Below, one piece after another: positions 1 through 7,684 of a DNA stretch of 9,301 nucleotides. The position numbers and the translations under genes were made by a program. The notes beneath the pieces were generated by a model, which was not told the origin of the DNA, searched no databases, and worked only from the letters and a program-made list of their open reading frames with translations. Positions within the stretch are counted from its first letter, which is position 1, and every line of letters begins with the position of its first letter. The DNA comes from Rhizobiaceae bacterium (lineage in GTDB: Bacteria; Pseudomonadota; Alphaproteobacteria; Rhizobiales; Rhizobiaceae): positions 1-9,301 of the forward strand of contig JAGWJK010000106.1 in the NCBI GenBank assembly GCA_028865845.1, given 5' to 3'.

Positions 1-300
1 GATCAGGCAGGCGCAGCACTATCAGATGATTTCAGCCTCGCGGGCAGCGTCTGCATGGCCGGCTGCACACGGCCCTGCACGGTCGCGTTTCAGGCGACCG
101 CGAAGGCAACCTATCTCTTCGGCGATATCGAGGGCGAGGCCGACATCGGTGCGCTCGTCTCCTTTGCGCATCTCTATCGGGATCGGCCGGATGGCCTGAC
201 GCGGGAGGCCGAGCGACCGAAGACGCTTGGCGGCAAGACGCTCGCCCGCATTCCGGCGGCAATCCTCTCCTCTGAGCGCCTTTCGGCGCTTCTGCAGTAG
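1..300 (+). CDS. DUF1636 family putative metal-binding protein (C-terminal part; 5' end outside window)
   Basis: The reading frame is open from the first base to the TAG at 298-300, so this is the last 99 residues of a longer gene; the ATG at 55 is internal. Visible residues include a Cys cluster, VCMAGCTRPCTVAF, with Cys at fragment positions 18, 22 and 26 (C-x3-C-x3-C), followed by KATYLFGDI. This pattern matches my memory of DUF1636 (COG5469-type predicted metal-binding proteins), which resemble small thioredoxin-like ferredoxins and tend to sit near metal or cobalamin genes. The N-terminal part, where more Cys residues are expected, is not visible. Its stop codon overlaps the ribosome binding site of the downstream ATPase gene, so the two are probably co-transcribed and translationally coupled. 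A role in handling the metal or chelate imported by that transporter is inference. The biochemical function is not known to me. Confidence 0.75.
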   Translation, partial: DQAGAALSDDFSLAGSVCMAGCTRPCTVAFQATAKATYLFGDIEGEADIGALVSFAHLYRDRPDGLTREAERPKTLGGKTLARIPAAILSSERLSALLQ

Positions 301-309
301 GAGGCAGCC

Positions 310-1092
310 ATGGTGGAGAAAAGCGTTCGGCTTGAGGCCGATGGCGTGAGCTGGGGGCCGCCGAGAGGCCGGCCGATCATCCATGATATCAGCCTTTCCG
401 TCGCTGCGGGGGATCGGCTGGCGATCATCGGGCCGAACGGAGCCGGCAAGTCGACTCTGCTGCGCTGCCTTTATCGCGGTGTGAAGCCGCAGCAGGGTGC
501 GGTACGTCTCGACGGTGTCGATCTCTGGTCGATCGGCCCGCGAGAAACCGCGCAGCGGATCGCTGTCGTCTTGCAGGAAACGCCGGGGGATTTTCCATTC
601 AGCGTTCGCGACGTTGTGATGATGGGCCGCATTCCGCATCGCAAGGGAATGAGCCGTTGGAGCGACGAGGACCACGCGATGACGGCAGCAACGCTCGCGC
701 GGCTGGAGCTCAAGCACTTGGCGGCCCGGCAATTTGCCTCACTGTCCGGCGGGGAGAAGCAGCGGGCGCTGGTTGCCCGCGCGCTGGCGCAGGAGCCTGA
801 GCTGATCATTCTCGACGAGCCGACCAATCACCTCGACATACGCCACCAGCTCGAAATTCTTGATCTGCTGAAGAGCCTCGGGCTGACGATCGTCACCACG
901 CTGCACGACATCAACCTCGCGGCCGATTTCGCCACGCACATCGCAGTGCTCGATTCCGGCCGGCTGACCGGGCTTGGCTCGCCCGCGGAAGTCCTGACAG
1001 CAGAGCGCATTTCATCCGCATTTCGCGTCGCCGCGATCAGTCACCATGCCGGCGGCGCAGAACCTCATCGTTTCACGTTTTCCCTTCGTTGA
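310..1092 (+). CDS. ABC transporter ATP-binding protein, FecE/BtuD/HmuV type (iron-siderophore, heme or cobalamin uptake)
   Basis: This 260-residue protein is the cytoplasmic ATPase that powers import of a metal chelate through the FecCD-type permease encoded at 2110-3132. All nucleotide-binding motifs are intact: Walker A GPNGAGKST at residues 41-49, Q-loop Gln89, signature LSGGEKQR at 145-152, Walker B LIILDE at 165-170, D-loop NHLD at 173-176 and the switch His199 in TTLHD. The length and the Q-loop-to-signature spacing fit the COG1120 group (FecE, BtuD, HmuV). The ATG at 310 is preceded by AGGAGG at 299-304, which overlaps the stop of the DUF1636 gene. The binding-protein gene starts 12 bases after its stop. 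The sequence alone does not separate ferric-siderophore, heme and cobalamin transporters. Confidence 0.95.
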   Translation: MVEKSVRLEADGVSWGPPRGRPIIHDISLSVAAGDRLAIIGPNGAGKSTLLRCLYRGVKPQQGAVRLDGVDLWSIGPRETAQRIAVVLQETPGDFPFSVRDVVMMGRIPHRKGMSRWSDEDHAMTAATLARLELKHLAARQFASLSGGEKQRALVARALAQEPELIILDEPTNHLDIRHQLEILDLLKSLGLTIVTTLHDINLAADFATHIAVLDSGRLTGLGSPAEVLTAERISSAFRVAAISHHAGGAEPHRFTFSLR

Positions 1093-1104
1093 TCGGAGCC
1101 TTTC

Positions 1105-2061
1105 ATGTCCTTCCGTATGTCCCTGCCTGTCGCCCTGGTGCTCAGCACATTCGTCGCGGGTGCCGCATTGGCCGAGCCCGTGACCGTGCGCAGCTGCAAT
1201 CGCGACGTCATCTTCGACAAGGTGCCGGAGCGCGCCATTTCCAACGACGTCAATCTGACCGAAATGATGCTGGCGCTGAAGCTGCAGGACCGCATGGTCG
1301 GCTATACCGGCGTTTCCGGCTGGAAGACGCTGGACGAGAAGCTTCGTGATGGTGTGAAGGAGCTGCCCGAACTGTCGCCGAAATATCCGACCAAGGAAGT
1401 TCTGCTCGGTGCCAATGCGGATTTCTATTTCGCCGGATGGAACTATGGCATGAAGGTCGGCGGCGAGGTGACGCCCGAAACGCTGGCGCCCTTCGGCATC
1501 AAGGTTTACGAGCTGACCGAAAGCTGCATCTTCGTCATGCAGAAGAACAAGCCGACCATGGACGACATGTTCGTGGATATTCTTAATCTCGGAAAGATCT
1601 TCCGGGTCGAGGACCGGGCAGAGGCGCTCGTCGCAGGATATCGCAAGCAGCTTGCCGAGCTTCAGGCAAAGATCGGTCATGTCGACAAGCCGACACGCGT
1701 TTTCGTCTACGATTCCGGAGAGGAAAAACCCTTTACCTCCGGCCGCTACGGCATTCCGACGGCGCTGATCGAAGCGGCCGGCGGCACCAATGTCATGGAC
1801 GATGTCGAGAAGAGCTGGACGGAGGTGTCCTGGGAACCGGTGATCGAGAAGAACCCCGAAGTCATCGTCATCGTCGACTACGGCCAGGTTACCGCTGCGC
1901 AGAAGATCGCTTTCCTCAAGGGCAACCCGGCTTTCAAGGCGATCGATGCCGTGAAGAATGACCGTTTCGTGGTGCTGCCCTATGTCGAGGCGACGCCGGG
2001 GCCGCGCAACATCGAAGCGATCGCAACGCTCGCAAAGGCCTTGCACCCGGAAGCGATGTAA
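1105..2061 (+). CDS. Periplasmic substrate-binding protein of an iron-complex/cobalamin-type ABC transporter (TroA/BtuF fold)
   Basis: This 318-residue protein captures the substrate in the periplasm and delivers it to the permease. It begins with a Sec signal peptide: a short basic start, a hydrophobic stretch at residues 7-20, and a likely signal peptidase I site after ALA at 21-23. There is no lipobox Cys, so it should be soluble. The mature part looks like the Peripla_BP_2 class: an N-terminal strand ending in SCNRDVIFDKVPERA, a TEMMLALKLQDRMVGYTG segment, a middle helix, then EAAGGTNVMDD and WEPVIEKNPEVIVIVDY in the C-terminal lobe. The mature protein has only two cysteines, Cys31 and Cys141, which could form a disulfide; that is inference. 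The ATG at 1105 has CGGAG about 6 bases upstream. The gene is the third of the operon. The ligand may be a ferric siderophore, heme, cobalamin or another chelate. Confidence 0.92.
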   Translation: MSFRMSLPVALVLSTFVAGAALAEPVTVRSCNRDVIFDKVPERAISNDVNLTEMMLALKLQDRMVGYTGVSGWKTLDEKLRDGVKELPELSPKYPTKEVLLGANADFYFAGWNYGMKVGGEVTPETLAPFGIKVYELTESCIFVMQKNKPTMDDMFVDILNLGKIFRVEDRAEALVAGYRKQLAELQAKIGHVDKPTRVFVYDSGEEKPFTSGRYGIPTALIEAAGGTNVMDDVEKSWTEVSWEPVIEKNPEVIVIVDYGQVTAAQKIAFLKGNPAFKAIDAVKNDRFVVLPYVEATPGPRNIEAIATLAKALHPEAM

Positions 2062-2109
2062 TTTTTGGCAATGCTGGTCCGTCCAATCGATCATTGGGCG
2101 GATCGTTCC

Positions 2110-3132
2110 ATGGATATCCGCATGCGTCCCGGCCTACCCATCCTCGTTTTCCTTCTCCTCGTAGCGCTTCTCGTCTCGGTCACCGCCGGAGTTTCGCTCG
2201 GTGCGGCGCCCATTCCCTTCACCACGGTCTGGTCGATCGTTGGCAACAAGCTGCATACGGGCTTGTTGCCGGTGACGTGGTCGGGCGGTCAGGAGAGCAT
2301 CGTCTGGGACGTGCGTTTTCCGCGGGTCGTGCTGGCGGCGCTCGTCGGCGCGGGTCTTGCCGTCACGGGCGCCGTCTTGCAGGCATTGACGCGAAATCCG
2401 TTGGCTGACCCGCATCTTCTCGGCGTTTCCTCAGGCGCTGCTTTCGGCGCGATCCTGGCGCTGCTGCACACGGGGCTCATTCTGGGACTGTTGACCGTGC
2501 CGTTGTTTTCGTTCGGCGGAGCATTGATGGCAACGGCTGCCGTCGCCCTGGTGACGCGGCTGACGCGCTCTCATTCCGCCGATCGTCTCGTACTCTCCGG
2601 CGTCGCGGTTGCGTTCGTCTTCACGGCTCTCGGCAATCTGCTGATCTTTCTTGGCGACCCGAGAGCGACCAATACGGTGGTGTTCTGGATGCTCGGAGGT
2701 CTTGGGCTCGCGCAATGGCAGCACCTGATCTATCCGGCCGGCGTGCTTTTCGTCTGTCTTGCCGTGTTGATGTTCAAATCGAGGGAGTTGAATGCCCTTG
2801 CCATGGGCGACGAGACGGCGGCAACGCTCGGTATCGCGGTGGCGCAGTTCCGACTGTTGCTGTTCATCGTCACGGCGCTGCTGACGGGTGTGATGGTGGC
2901 CTTCTCCGGGGCGATCGGCTTCGTCGGGCTGATGGTGCCGCATTTCGTGCGGCTCGTTGGCGGTGGTGACAATGTTCGGGTCGTGCCGCTCAGTGCAGCC
3001 TTCGGCGCCCTGACGCTCATATGGGCCGACATCGTCGCGCGCCTGATCATGGCGCCGGAGGATATGCCGATCGGTATCGTCACCGGCCTTGTCGGCGGCA
3101 TCGCCTTCATCCTCATTCTCAGGAGGAATTGA
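2110..3132 (+). CDS. FecCD/BtuC-family ABC transporter permease
   Basis: This polytopic inner-membrane protein forms the translocation channel (probably as a homodimer, since only one permease gene is present) and pairs with the ATPase encoded at 310-1092. Starting at the ATG at 2110 it has 340 residues, typical for the family. The order of hydrophobic segments and motifs is characteristic: RFPR at 69-72, GAGLAVTGAVLQALTRNPLADP at about 80-101, GAIGFVGLMVPH at 267-278 (the region that contacts the ATPase in BtuC) and EDMPIGIVTG at 317-326. TTG (2065) and ATG (2071) in the same frame would add up to 15 hydrophilic residues but lack a ribosome binding site. ATG 2110 has a weak purine run (GGGCGGA) at 2096-2102 and places the first membrane helix close to the N-terminus, so I prefer it. 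One small oddity is that the usual Pro in the family's final GxPxF-like motif is replaced (GGIAF). Confidence 0.92.
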   Translation: MDIRMRPGLPILVFLLLVALLVSVTAGVSLGAAPIPFTTVWSIVGNKLHTGLLPVTWSGGQESIVWDVRFPRVVLAALVGAGLAVTGAVLQALTRNPLADPHLLGVSSGAAFGAILALLHTGLILGLLTVPLFSFGGALMATAAVALVTRLTRSHSADRLVLSGVAVAFVFTALGNLLIFLGDPRATNTVVFWMLGGLGLAQWQHLIYPAGVLFVCLAVLMFKSRELNALAMGDETAATLGIAVAQFRLLLFIVTALLTGVMVAFSGAIGFVGLMVPHFVRLVGGGDNVRVVPLSAAFGALTLIWADIVARLIMAPEDMPIGIVTGLVGGIAFILILRRN

Positions 3133-3208
3133 GTATTGCGCGTTTATGCCGTTGCCGCCCGCTTCCGACGGCCCTATCTGAAGTCGGCGTACGGGAAGAG
3201 GGGAAAAC

Positions 3209-3769
3209 ATGAGCGAAAAGCCAATCGCCTGCACACCGCAGGAAGTCCTGAGCTTCTGGTTCGAGGAGTGTACGAACGAGGATTGGTTCCGCTCGACGGT
3301 CATGCTTGACGACGAGATGCGCCGCCGTTTTCGCGATACGCATCTGGCGCTTGCCGCCGAGGTGCCGGATAGCTGGCGGGCCACGGCAGAAAGCCGGCTC
3401 GCAGCCGTCATCGTTCTCGACCAGTTCGCGCGCAATATCTATCGGGCGACACCGCTCGCCTTTGCGACCGATGGGCTGGCCCTTCGCGAAGCGAAGGCGG
3501 CGCTGGAGGTAGGCGCCGACAGGAAGGTGTCGGACGAACAGCGGATCTTCTTTTACATGCCGTTCGAACATTCAGAAGACCTCGCGGAGCAGGACCGGGC
3601 GGTTGCGCTTTTCCAGTCACTGCGTCTTGAGGAGCAGATCGACTATGCGATCCGTCACCGTCAGGTGATCGCTGAGTTCGGCCGGTTTCCGCATCGCAAT
3701 GCCATGCTCGGACGACCATCGACGGAGGCGGAAAAGGAATATCTTGCCCAACCGGGAGCAGGCTTCTGA
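3209..3769 (+). CDS. DUF924 family protein
   Basis: This 186-residue cytoplasmic, largely helical protein has no signal peptide or membrane segment. Recognisable DUF924 (COG3803) landmarks appear in the expected order: EVLSFWF at residues 12-18, LDQFARNIYR at 70-79, FFYMPFEHSED at 114-124 and GRFPHRNAMLGRPST at 158-172 near the end. The length matches the family, whose members form a TPR-like helical fold and have no established biochemical role that I know of. The ATG at 3209 is preceded by an AGAGGGG ribosome binding site at 3197-3203. The gene lies 76 bases after the permease with no clear terminator between, so read-through from the transporter operon is possible, though a functional link is not evident. 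A minor oddity is Ala74, where I recall Pro in the family's LDQFPRN motif. Confidence 0.9.
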   Translation: MSEKPIACTPQEVLSFWFEECTNEDWFRSTVMLDDEMRRRFRDTHLALAAEVPDSWRATAESRLAAVIVLDQFARNIYRATPLAFATDGLALREAKAALEVGADRKVSDEQRIFFYMPFEHSEDLAEQDRAVALFQSLRLEEQIDYAIRHRQVIAEFGRFPHRNAMLGRPSTEAEKEYLAQPGAGF

Positions 3770-3776
3770 TGATATG

Positions 3777-3808
3777 AGGCGGCAAATGCCTTGTTGTCGC
3801 CTTTCTTT
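3777..3808 (+). terminator. Intrinsic-terminator-like hairpin after the DUF924 gene
   Basis: The arm AGGCGGCAA (3777-3785) pairs with TTGTCGCCT (3794-3802), giving 9 base pairs including one G-T wobble around an 8-base loop. A T-rich run, TTTCTTT (3802-3808), follows immediately. It begins 7 bases after the DUF924 stop codon, the expected place for transcript termination. A competing 9-bp inverted repeat overlaps it (reported separately). Confidence 0.6.
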
Positions 3809-3944
3809 GCCTTACAAGGCATCAGTGTGGGGAATCTGAATTTCGCACCGTAAATAGTCGAGAGGCCCTGTTCTTTCGTTTCTGAGTGCGGCGAATCCGT
3901 TTTATTTTGCCGCCGGCGACTTCATCTGCGACGAGGAGCTTTGC

Positions 3945-6599
3945 TTGCGCCCGCTGAAACACCGTCTTCGTTTTCTCTTCCTTCTGATGGCGGGGCTGAC
4001 TGCCGTCGCGATGCTCAGTCCGCTGACGGGAAGGGAAGCCCTTGCGCAGGATCAGCAGCAGACGCAGCCGGCAGCGCAATCAGGCGCGCAGCAGCCTGCG
4101 GTTCAGCAACAATCTACAGACGAACAGTCGCCGCAACTGGCCAATGGTCTGCTGGATGCGGCGGTCACCGATCTCAATACGGCAAAGAAGGCTTTCATCC
4201 TTATTCAGGATGGATCGAAAGACGATGCGGCCGACGACAATGCGCTCGTCGCGCTGACCGGCCGGGCGGAAGACCTTAGCCGCACCGTGACCGCGATTTC
4301 GGCAAGGCTGAAGCCGCGTTTCACAGAGATCGACGCCCGCCTGACGCAGCTCGGCGCGCCGCCGAAGGAAGGCCAGCCGCCGGAAGCGAAGATCGTCAGC
4401 GAAGAGCGTGATCGGCTGACGGCCGAGCGCTCTCAGGTCAGCGTCGTCAGCGGCGATGCGGATAATTTTCTTGCCGAAATCAACCGGCTGATGATGCAGC
4501 TCGTCGAAAAGCGCCGCACCCTGTTTGCCGAAACCCTCTTCAAGCGCACCCAGGTTTCCGCGACGACGTTCGAGGATGCCGCCTCGGCTTTCGTGCAGGA
4601 GGGCATAGGGTTCAGCGCGTCCGTGACGAGTTGGATCGGTTTCGTGCTGAAGGCCAAGCTCGCGTCTTTCCTCACGGCCGTCTTCCTCTCGCTCGCTGTC
4701 GGATTGCTGCTTCTGTCGGGCGGCTACCGGCTGTTTGGCAGGTATTATGTCCGCGATGAAAACGTCGACAATCCACCCTATATCAGCCGGCTGTCCGTCG
4801 CCTTCTGGTCGACGTTGATCCGCACGCTGTCGCTGGTGGCCTGTCTCGTCACCTCGTTTTTATTCCTGTCGAATTTCAATGTGCTGAGGCCGGATATCGC
4901 ACCGGTGCTTGCCGCATTCTTCGGCTTCATCGGGCTGGTCTATTTCGTCGCGCGGCTGACCAATGCCGTGTTCGCGCCGTCAAGACCGAATTGGCGGCTG
5001 GTGAAGCTGTCGAACAAGGGTGCGCGTTCGCTCAGCCTTTGCATGCAGGCCATGGCGGTCGTCAACGGCCTCGACTACGTGTTCGACCGTATCAGCGAGT
5101 CCATGGGATCGCCGGTCGTCGTCACTGTCGCAAAGAGCTTTTTTGCGGCGCTGACCATCGGCCTGATCCTGATTGCGGCATCCTTTGGCTCGCCCATCCT
5201 TGCCAAGAATGGTGATCCCAATGCGCCCGGCCGGCGCTGGCCGCATGGCATGGCGATCATCCTGCGCGTCATAGGCGTGCTGGTGATCTTCACGGCGGTC
5301 ATCGGCTATGTCGGTCTGGCGCGCTTCATCGCAACGCAGCTGATCGTCACCAGCGCCGTTCTCGTCACCATGTATCTCGGGGTGCAACTGGGCAAGGTGG
5401 TCTCGCAACAGGGCGTATTCGCCGAGACGATCATCGGTCGCTTCCTCGAAAACCGCTTCAAGCTTCGTGATGTTGCGCTGGATCAAGCCGGTCTCTGTGC
5501 CGGTCTTGCAACGTACGCCGTCGCTTTTCTGACCGGCATTCCGCTCATTCTGCTCTCCTGGGGTTTCCATATCCAGGACCTTGAGCTCATCGCCTATCGG
5601 CTGTTTACCGAGATCCGCATCGGCAACATCTCCATTTCACTGATCGGTATTTTCGTCGGTATCCTCTTGTTTGCCGGCGGCTATCTGGTCACGCGCTGGT
5701 TCCAGCGCTGGCTCGACAATAACGTCATGGCGCGCGGGCAGGTGGATCTTGGCGTCCGTAATTCGGTCAAGACCGGCATCGGCTATCTCGGGGTTGCGCT
5801 GGCGGCGATCTTTGGGATTTCGGCTGCCGGTATCGACCTGTCCAGCCTTGCGCTCGTTGCCAGCGCCCTGTCGGTCGGTATCGGTTTTGGCCTGCAGAAC
5901 ATCGTGTCGAACTTTGTCTCCGGCCTGATCCTCCTGGTCGAGCGCCCCTTCAAGGTCGGCGACTGGATCGTCTCGGGCACCTCCGAAGGCATCGTCAAGC
6001 GCATCTCCGTGCGCGCGACCGAGATCGAAACCTTCCGCAAGCAATCGATCATCGTGCCGAACTCGGATCTGATCAATGCATCGGTCGGCAACTGGACGCA
6101 CCGCAACCGACTGGCGCGGTCGGAAATTCCGGTCTCCGTCAGCTTCGAATCCGATCCGCAGAAGGTAATGGATATCCTGCTGGAGCTGGTGCGCGCCATT
6201 CCTAAGGTGCTGAGGAATCCGGAGCCGCATGTCGAATTCCTGCGGTTCGGCCCATCGTCGCTCGATTTCGAGATGCGTTTCTATCTCTCGGATCTCTCCG
6301 ACGGGATGGAAATCCGCAACAATCTTCGCATCGCGATCCTGAAGCGCTTCCGCGCGGAGGGGATTTCCATTCCCTATCCGCATCAGGAACTGCATATCGT
6401 TCGTGACGGCAAGCGTCGTGAGCAGATCGAGATCGTGGCGGCCGGCGGTCCAGCCGTTCTTGCCGAAGAGCCCGAGGTTTCTTCCGACAAGAGCGCTGAT
6501 GACACCACGATCGTGCCGACCCGCGAGCCTGTCGATGTCGTGCAGGTACCGGATGACAAGAGCGCCGGACGCCGCCGCGGCAGGGCGCCAGCGCGCTGA
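3945..6599 (+). CDS. MscS-family mechanosensitive ion channel with periplasmic DUF3772-like domain
   Basis: This large inner-membrane channel (884 residues) probably opens under membrane tension to release solutes during osmotic downshock. The start is TTG at 3945: GAGGAG lies 6 bases upstream (3933-3938), and this start keeps the basic N-terminus (RPLKHRLR) of a signal peptide ending at ALA, residues 32-34. The next in-frame ATG (3987) would remove it. In order: a Gln-rich linker at 35-64; a helical periplasmic domain at about 65-220 with the DUF3772-like segment RLTQLGAPPKEGQPPEA (132-148); about nine hydrophobic segments between 230 and 630 (for example 239-258, 317-342, 392-412, 436-480, 517-540, 561-583, 610-628); the MscS pore helix, rich in Ala/Gly, at about 633-665 ending LLVERP; the beta domain VGDWIVSGTSEGIV at 671-684; and the alpha/beta cytoplasmic domain to about 818. 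A charged tail ends in RRRGRAPAR. It is of the larger, multi-helix type rather than the small E. coli MscS. It stands as a single transcription unit. Confidence 0.94.
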   Translation: MRPLKHRLRFLFLLMAGLTAVAMLSPLTGREALAQDQQQTQPAAQSGAQQPAVQQQSTDEQSPQLANGLLDAAVTDLNTAKKAFILIQDGSKDDAADDNALVALTGRAEDLSRTVTAISARLKPRFTEIDARLTQLGAPPKEGQPPEAKIVSEERDRLTAERSQVSVVSGDADNFLAEINRLMMQLVEKRRTLFAETLFKRTQVSATTFEDAASAFVQEGIGFSASVTSWIGFVLKAKLASFLTAVFLSLAVGLLLLSGGYRLFGRYYVRDENVDNPPYISRLSVAFWSTLIRTLSLVACLVTSFLFLSNFNVLRPDIAPVLAAFFGFIGLVYFVARLTNAVFAPSRPNWRLVKLSNKGARSLSLCMQAMAVVNGLDYVFDRISESMGSPVVVTVAKSFFAALTIGLILIAASFGSPILAKNGDPNAPGRRWPHGMAIILRVIGVLVIFTAVIGYVGLARFIATQLIVTSAVLVTMYLGVQLGKVVSQQGVFAETIIGRFLENRFKLRDVALDQAGLCAGLATYAVAFLTGIPLILLSWGFHIQDLELIAYRLFTEIRIGNISISLIGIFVGILLFAGGYLVTRWFQRWLDNNVMARGQVDLGVRNSVKTGIGYLGVALAAIFGISAAGIDLSSLALVASALSVGIGFGLQNIVSNFVSGLILLVERPFKVGDWIVSGTSEGIVKRISVRATEIETFRKQSIIVPNSDLINASVGNWTHRNRLARSEIPVSVSFESDPQKVMDILLELVRAIPKVLRNPEPHVEFLRFGPSSLDFEMRFYLSDLSDGMEIRNNLRIAILKRFRAEGISIPYPHQELHIVRDGKRREQIEIVAAGGPAVLAEEPEVSSDKSADDTTIVPTREPVDVVQVPDDKSAGRRRGRAPAR

Positions 6600-6693
6600 G
6601 GCAATTGCGGCCGAGCATTTAGGCTTGGTGGATGAAACCGATCCGGCGACAGCTATACTGTCAATTTCGATAAATTATTGAATATCCGGAAAT

Positions 6694-6735
6694 ATAAATG
6701 AACGAGGCGGCCGAGAGGCGGCCTTGTTCATTTAT
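6694..6735. terminator. Long hairpin, probable (possibly bidirectional) terminator downstream of the mscS-like gene
   Basis: The arm at 6694-6712 pairs with 6717-6735 around a GAGA tetraloop. The pairing covers 19 positions, with one G-G mismatch and one G-T wobble. The core is GC-rich (AGGC/GCCT plus GCC/GGC) and the base is AT-rich (ATAAATGAAC/GTTCATTTAT), so each strand ends in a T-rich arm. There is no long separate T-run. It sits 95 bases after the channel gene's stop and 87 bases before the next gene, which suits a boundary between two transcription units. Confidence 0.6.
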
Positions 6736-6768
6736 GGGAAACCAGTCCAATTAATAAATATTCAAACG

Positions 6769-6795
6769 CTGTCCCATATAAAAACAACGGGACAG
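6769..6795. promoter_or_regulatory. Inverted repeat in the leader of the REC-REC gene (possible operator or 5' UTR hairpin)
   Basis: CTGTCCC (6769-6775) and GGGACAG (6789-6795) are perfect reverse complements separated by 13 A-rich bases (6776-6788). The repeat ends 26 bases before the ATG at 6822. The spacer contains a TATAAA-like sequence that could be a -10 element, so the repeat could be an operator. It could equally form a hairpin in the mRNA leader. The upstream region (6655-6790) is clearly more AT-rich than the surrounding genes, as expected of a promoter region, but I see no convincing -35/-10 pair. Confidence 0.4.
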
Positions 6796-6821
6796 GGGTT
6801 TCTATTGGCAGGTTTTTCACC

Positions 6822-7652
6822 ATGGCATTTTTAGGCATTTCGGGAATGCAATATTCCGGTGGTTCTTTCTCGCATGCGCGGATACTTCTGGCGGAAGACT
6901 CGAATGTCTTTACGTCGATGATCAGCAAGCGGCTGAAGGAACTCTTCGATCTCGACATCGAAGTCTGCCGGAATTTCGAAGAACTGCAGCTGGCCTATGA
7001 CAAATCGGAAGATCCGATCACGCTTGCCATCTCCAACATCAACCTGCCGGGAGCCGAAAACGGCGAGGCGCTGGAATATCTGATCGATCTCAGTATTCCG
7101 ACCATCGTCTTCACCGGCACGTTCCAGGAAGGCATGCGCGATGCGCTGATGGCCAAGGATATCGTCGACTACATCCTCAAGGATAATATCTTCGCCGTCG
7201 ATCTGCTGGCGGAATCGATCTGCCGCTTCCTCACCAATCACCGCCACCACGTGCTGATCGTCGACGACAGCGCCACGGCAAGAGCGCTGCTGTCGAGCCG
7301 GCTGAAGCGCTACAATTTCCGCGTCAGCGTTGCCGAGAACGGTGCGAAGGCACTGCAGATCCTGAAGGCCAATCGCGATATCGGCCTGATGATCACCGAC
7401 TACAACATGCCTGACATCGACGGTTTCGAATTGACGCGGCGCATTCGCGCATCGATCGGTTCGCACGAGCTGCGCATCATCGGCGTGTCGTCCTCCACCA
7501 ACCGGCTGCTGTCGGCCCGCTTCCTGAAAGCAGGCGGTAACGACTTCATTCTGCGCCCGTTCATCGACGAAGAATTCTACTGCCGCGTGAATCAGAATCT
7601 CGACACCTTGTTGCAGATCCAAACCATGCGGCAGACCAGACTGAGCGCCTGA
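6822..7652 (+). CDS. Tandem-receiver (REC-REC) response regulator lacking an output domain; first receiver degenerate (Asp to Asn)
   Basis: This 276-residue cytoplasmic protein consists of two CheY-like receiver domains. REC1 (about 19-138) has the acidic pair Glu25-Asp26, Thr98 in IVFTGT and Lys120 in YILKDN. The phospho-acceptor position, however, is Asn72 (SNINLPG, codon AAC), so it should not accept phosphate. REC2 (about 143-263) has Asp148-Asp149, phospho-acceptor Asp193 (ITDYNMPD) and Ser223, and carries Arg245 (LRPF) where the invariant Lys is expected. The protein ends about 13 residues after REC2, with no DNA-binding or enzymatic domain. It aligns without gaps, residue for residue from its ATG, with the REC-REC part of the neighbouring diguanylate cyclase. 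This, and the shared MxF start, supports the ATG at 6822 over the in-frame ATG at 6846, although the ribosome binding site (GGCAGG, about 9 bases upstream) is weak. It probably acts through protein contacts; a role in modulating its neighbour is inference. Confidence 0.93.
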   Translation: MAFLGISGMQYSGGSFSHARILLAEDSNVFTSMISKRLKELFDLDIEVCRNFEELQLAYDKSEDPITLAISNINLPGAENGEALEYLIDLSIPTIVFTGTFQEGMRDALMAKDIVDYILKDNIFAVDLLAESICRFLTNHRHHVLIVDDSATARALLSSRLKRYNFRVSVAENGAKALQILKANRDIGLMITDYNMPDIDGFELTRRIRASIGSHELRIIGVSSSTNRLLSARFLKAGGNDFILRPFIDEEFYCRVNQNLDTLLQIQTMRQTRLSA

Positions 7653-7684
7653 GATGGCGCCTGGAGACAGGCAAAGCTGTGCAC

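Noticed and set aside
1012..2094. A 360-codon open frame on the - strand across the binding-protein gene
   Set aside because: It is an antisense shadow of a gene with a clear signal peptide and binding-protein motifs. Its product is rich in His, Arg and Asp without recognisable domains.
2065..2109. Upstream TTG/ATG starts for the permease
   Set aside because: No ribosome binding site precedes them, and they would add a hydrophilic extension not typical of FecCD permeases. ATG 2110 is preferred, with moderate certainty.
2431..3435. A 334-codon open frame on the - strand across the permease and the start of DUF924
   Set aside because: It spans two well-supported + strand genes, has a low-complexity hydrophilic product and no family match.
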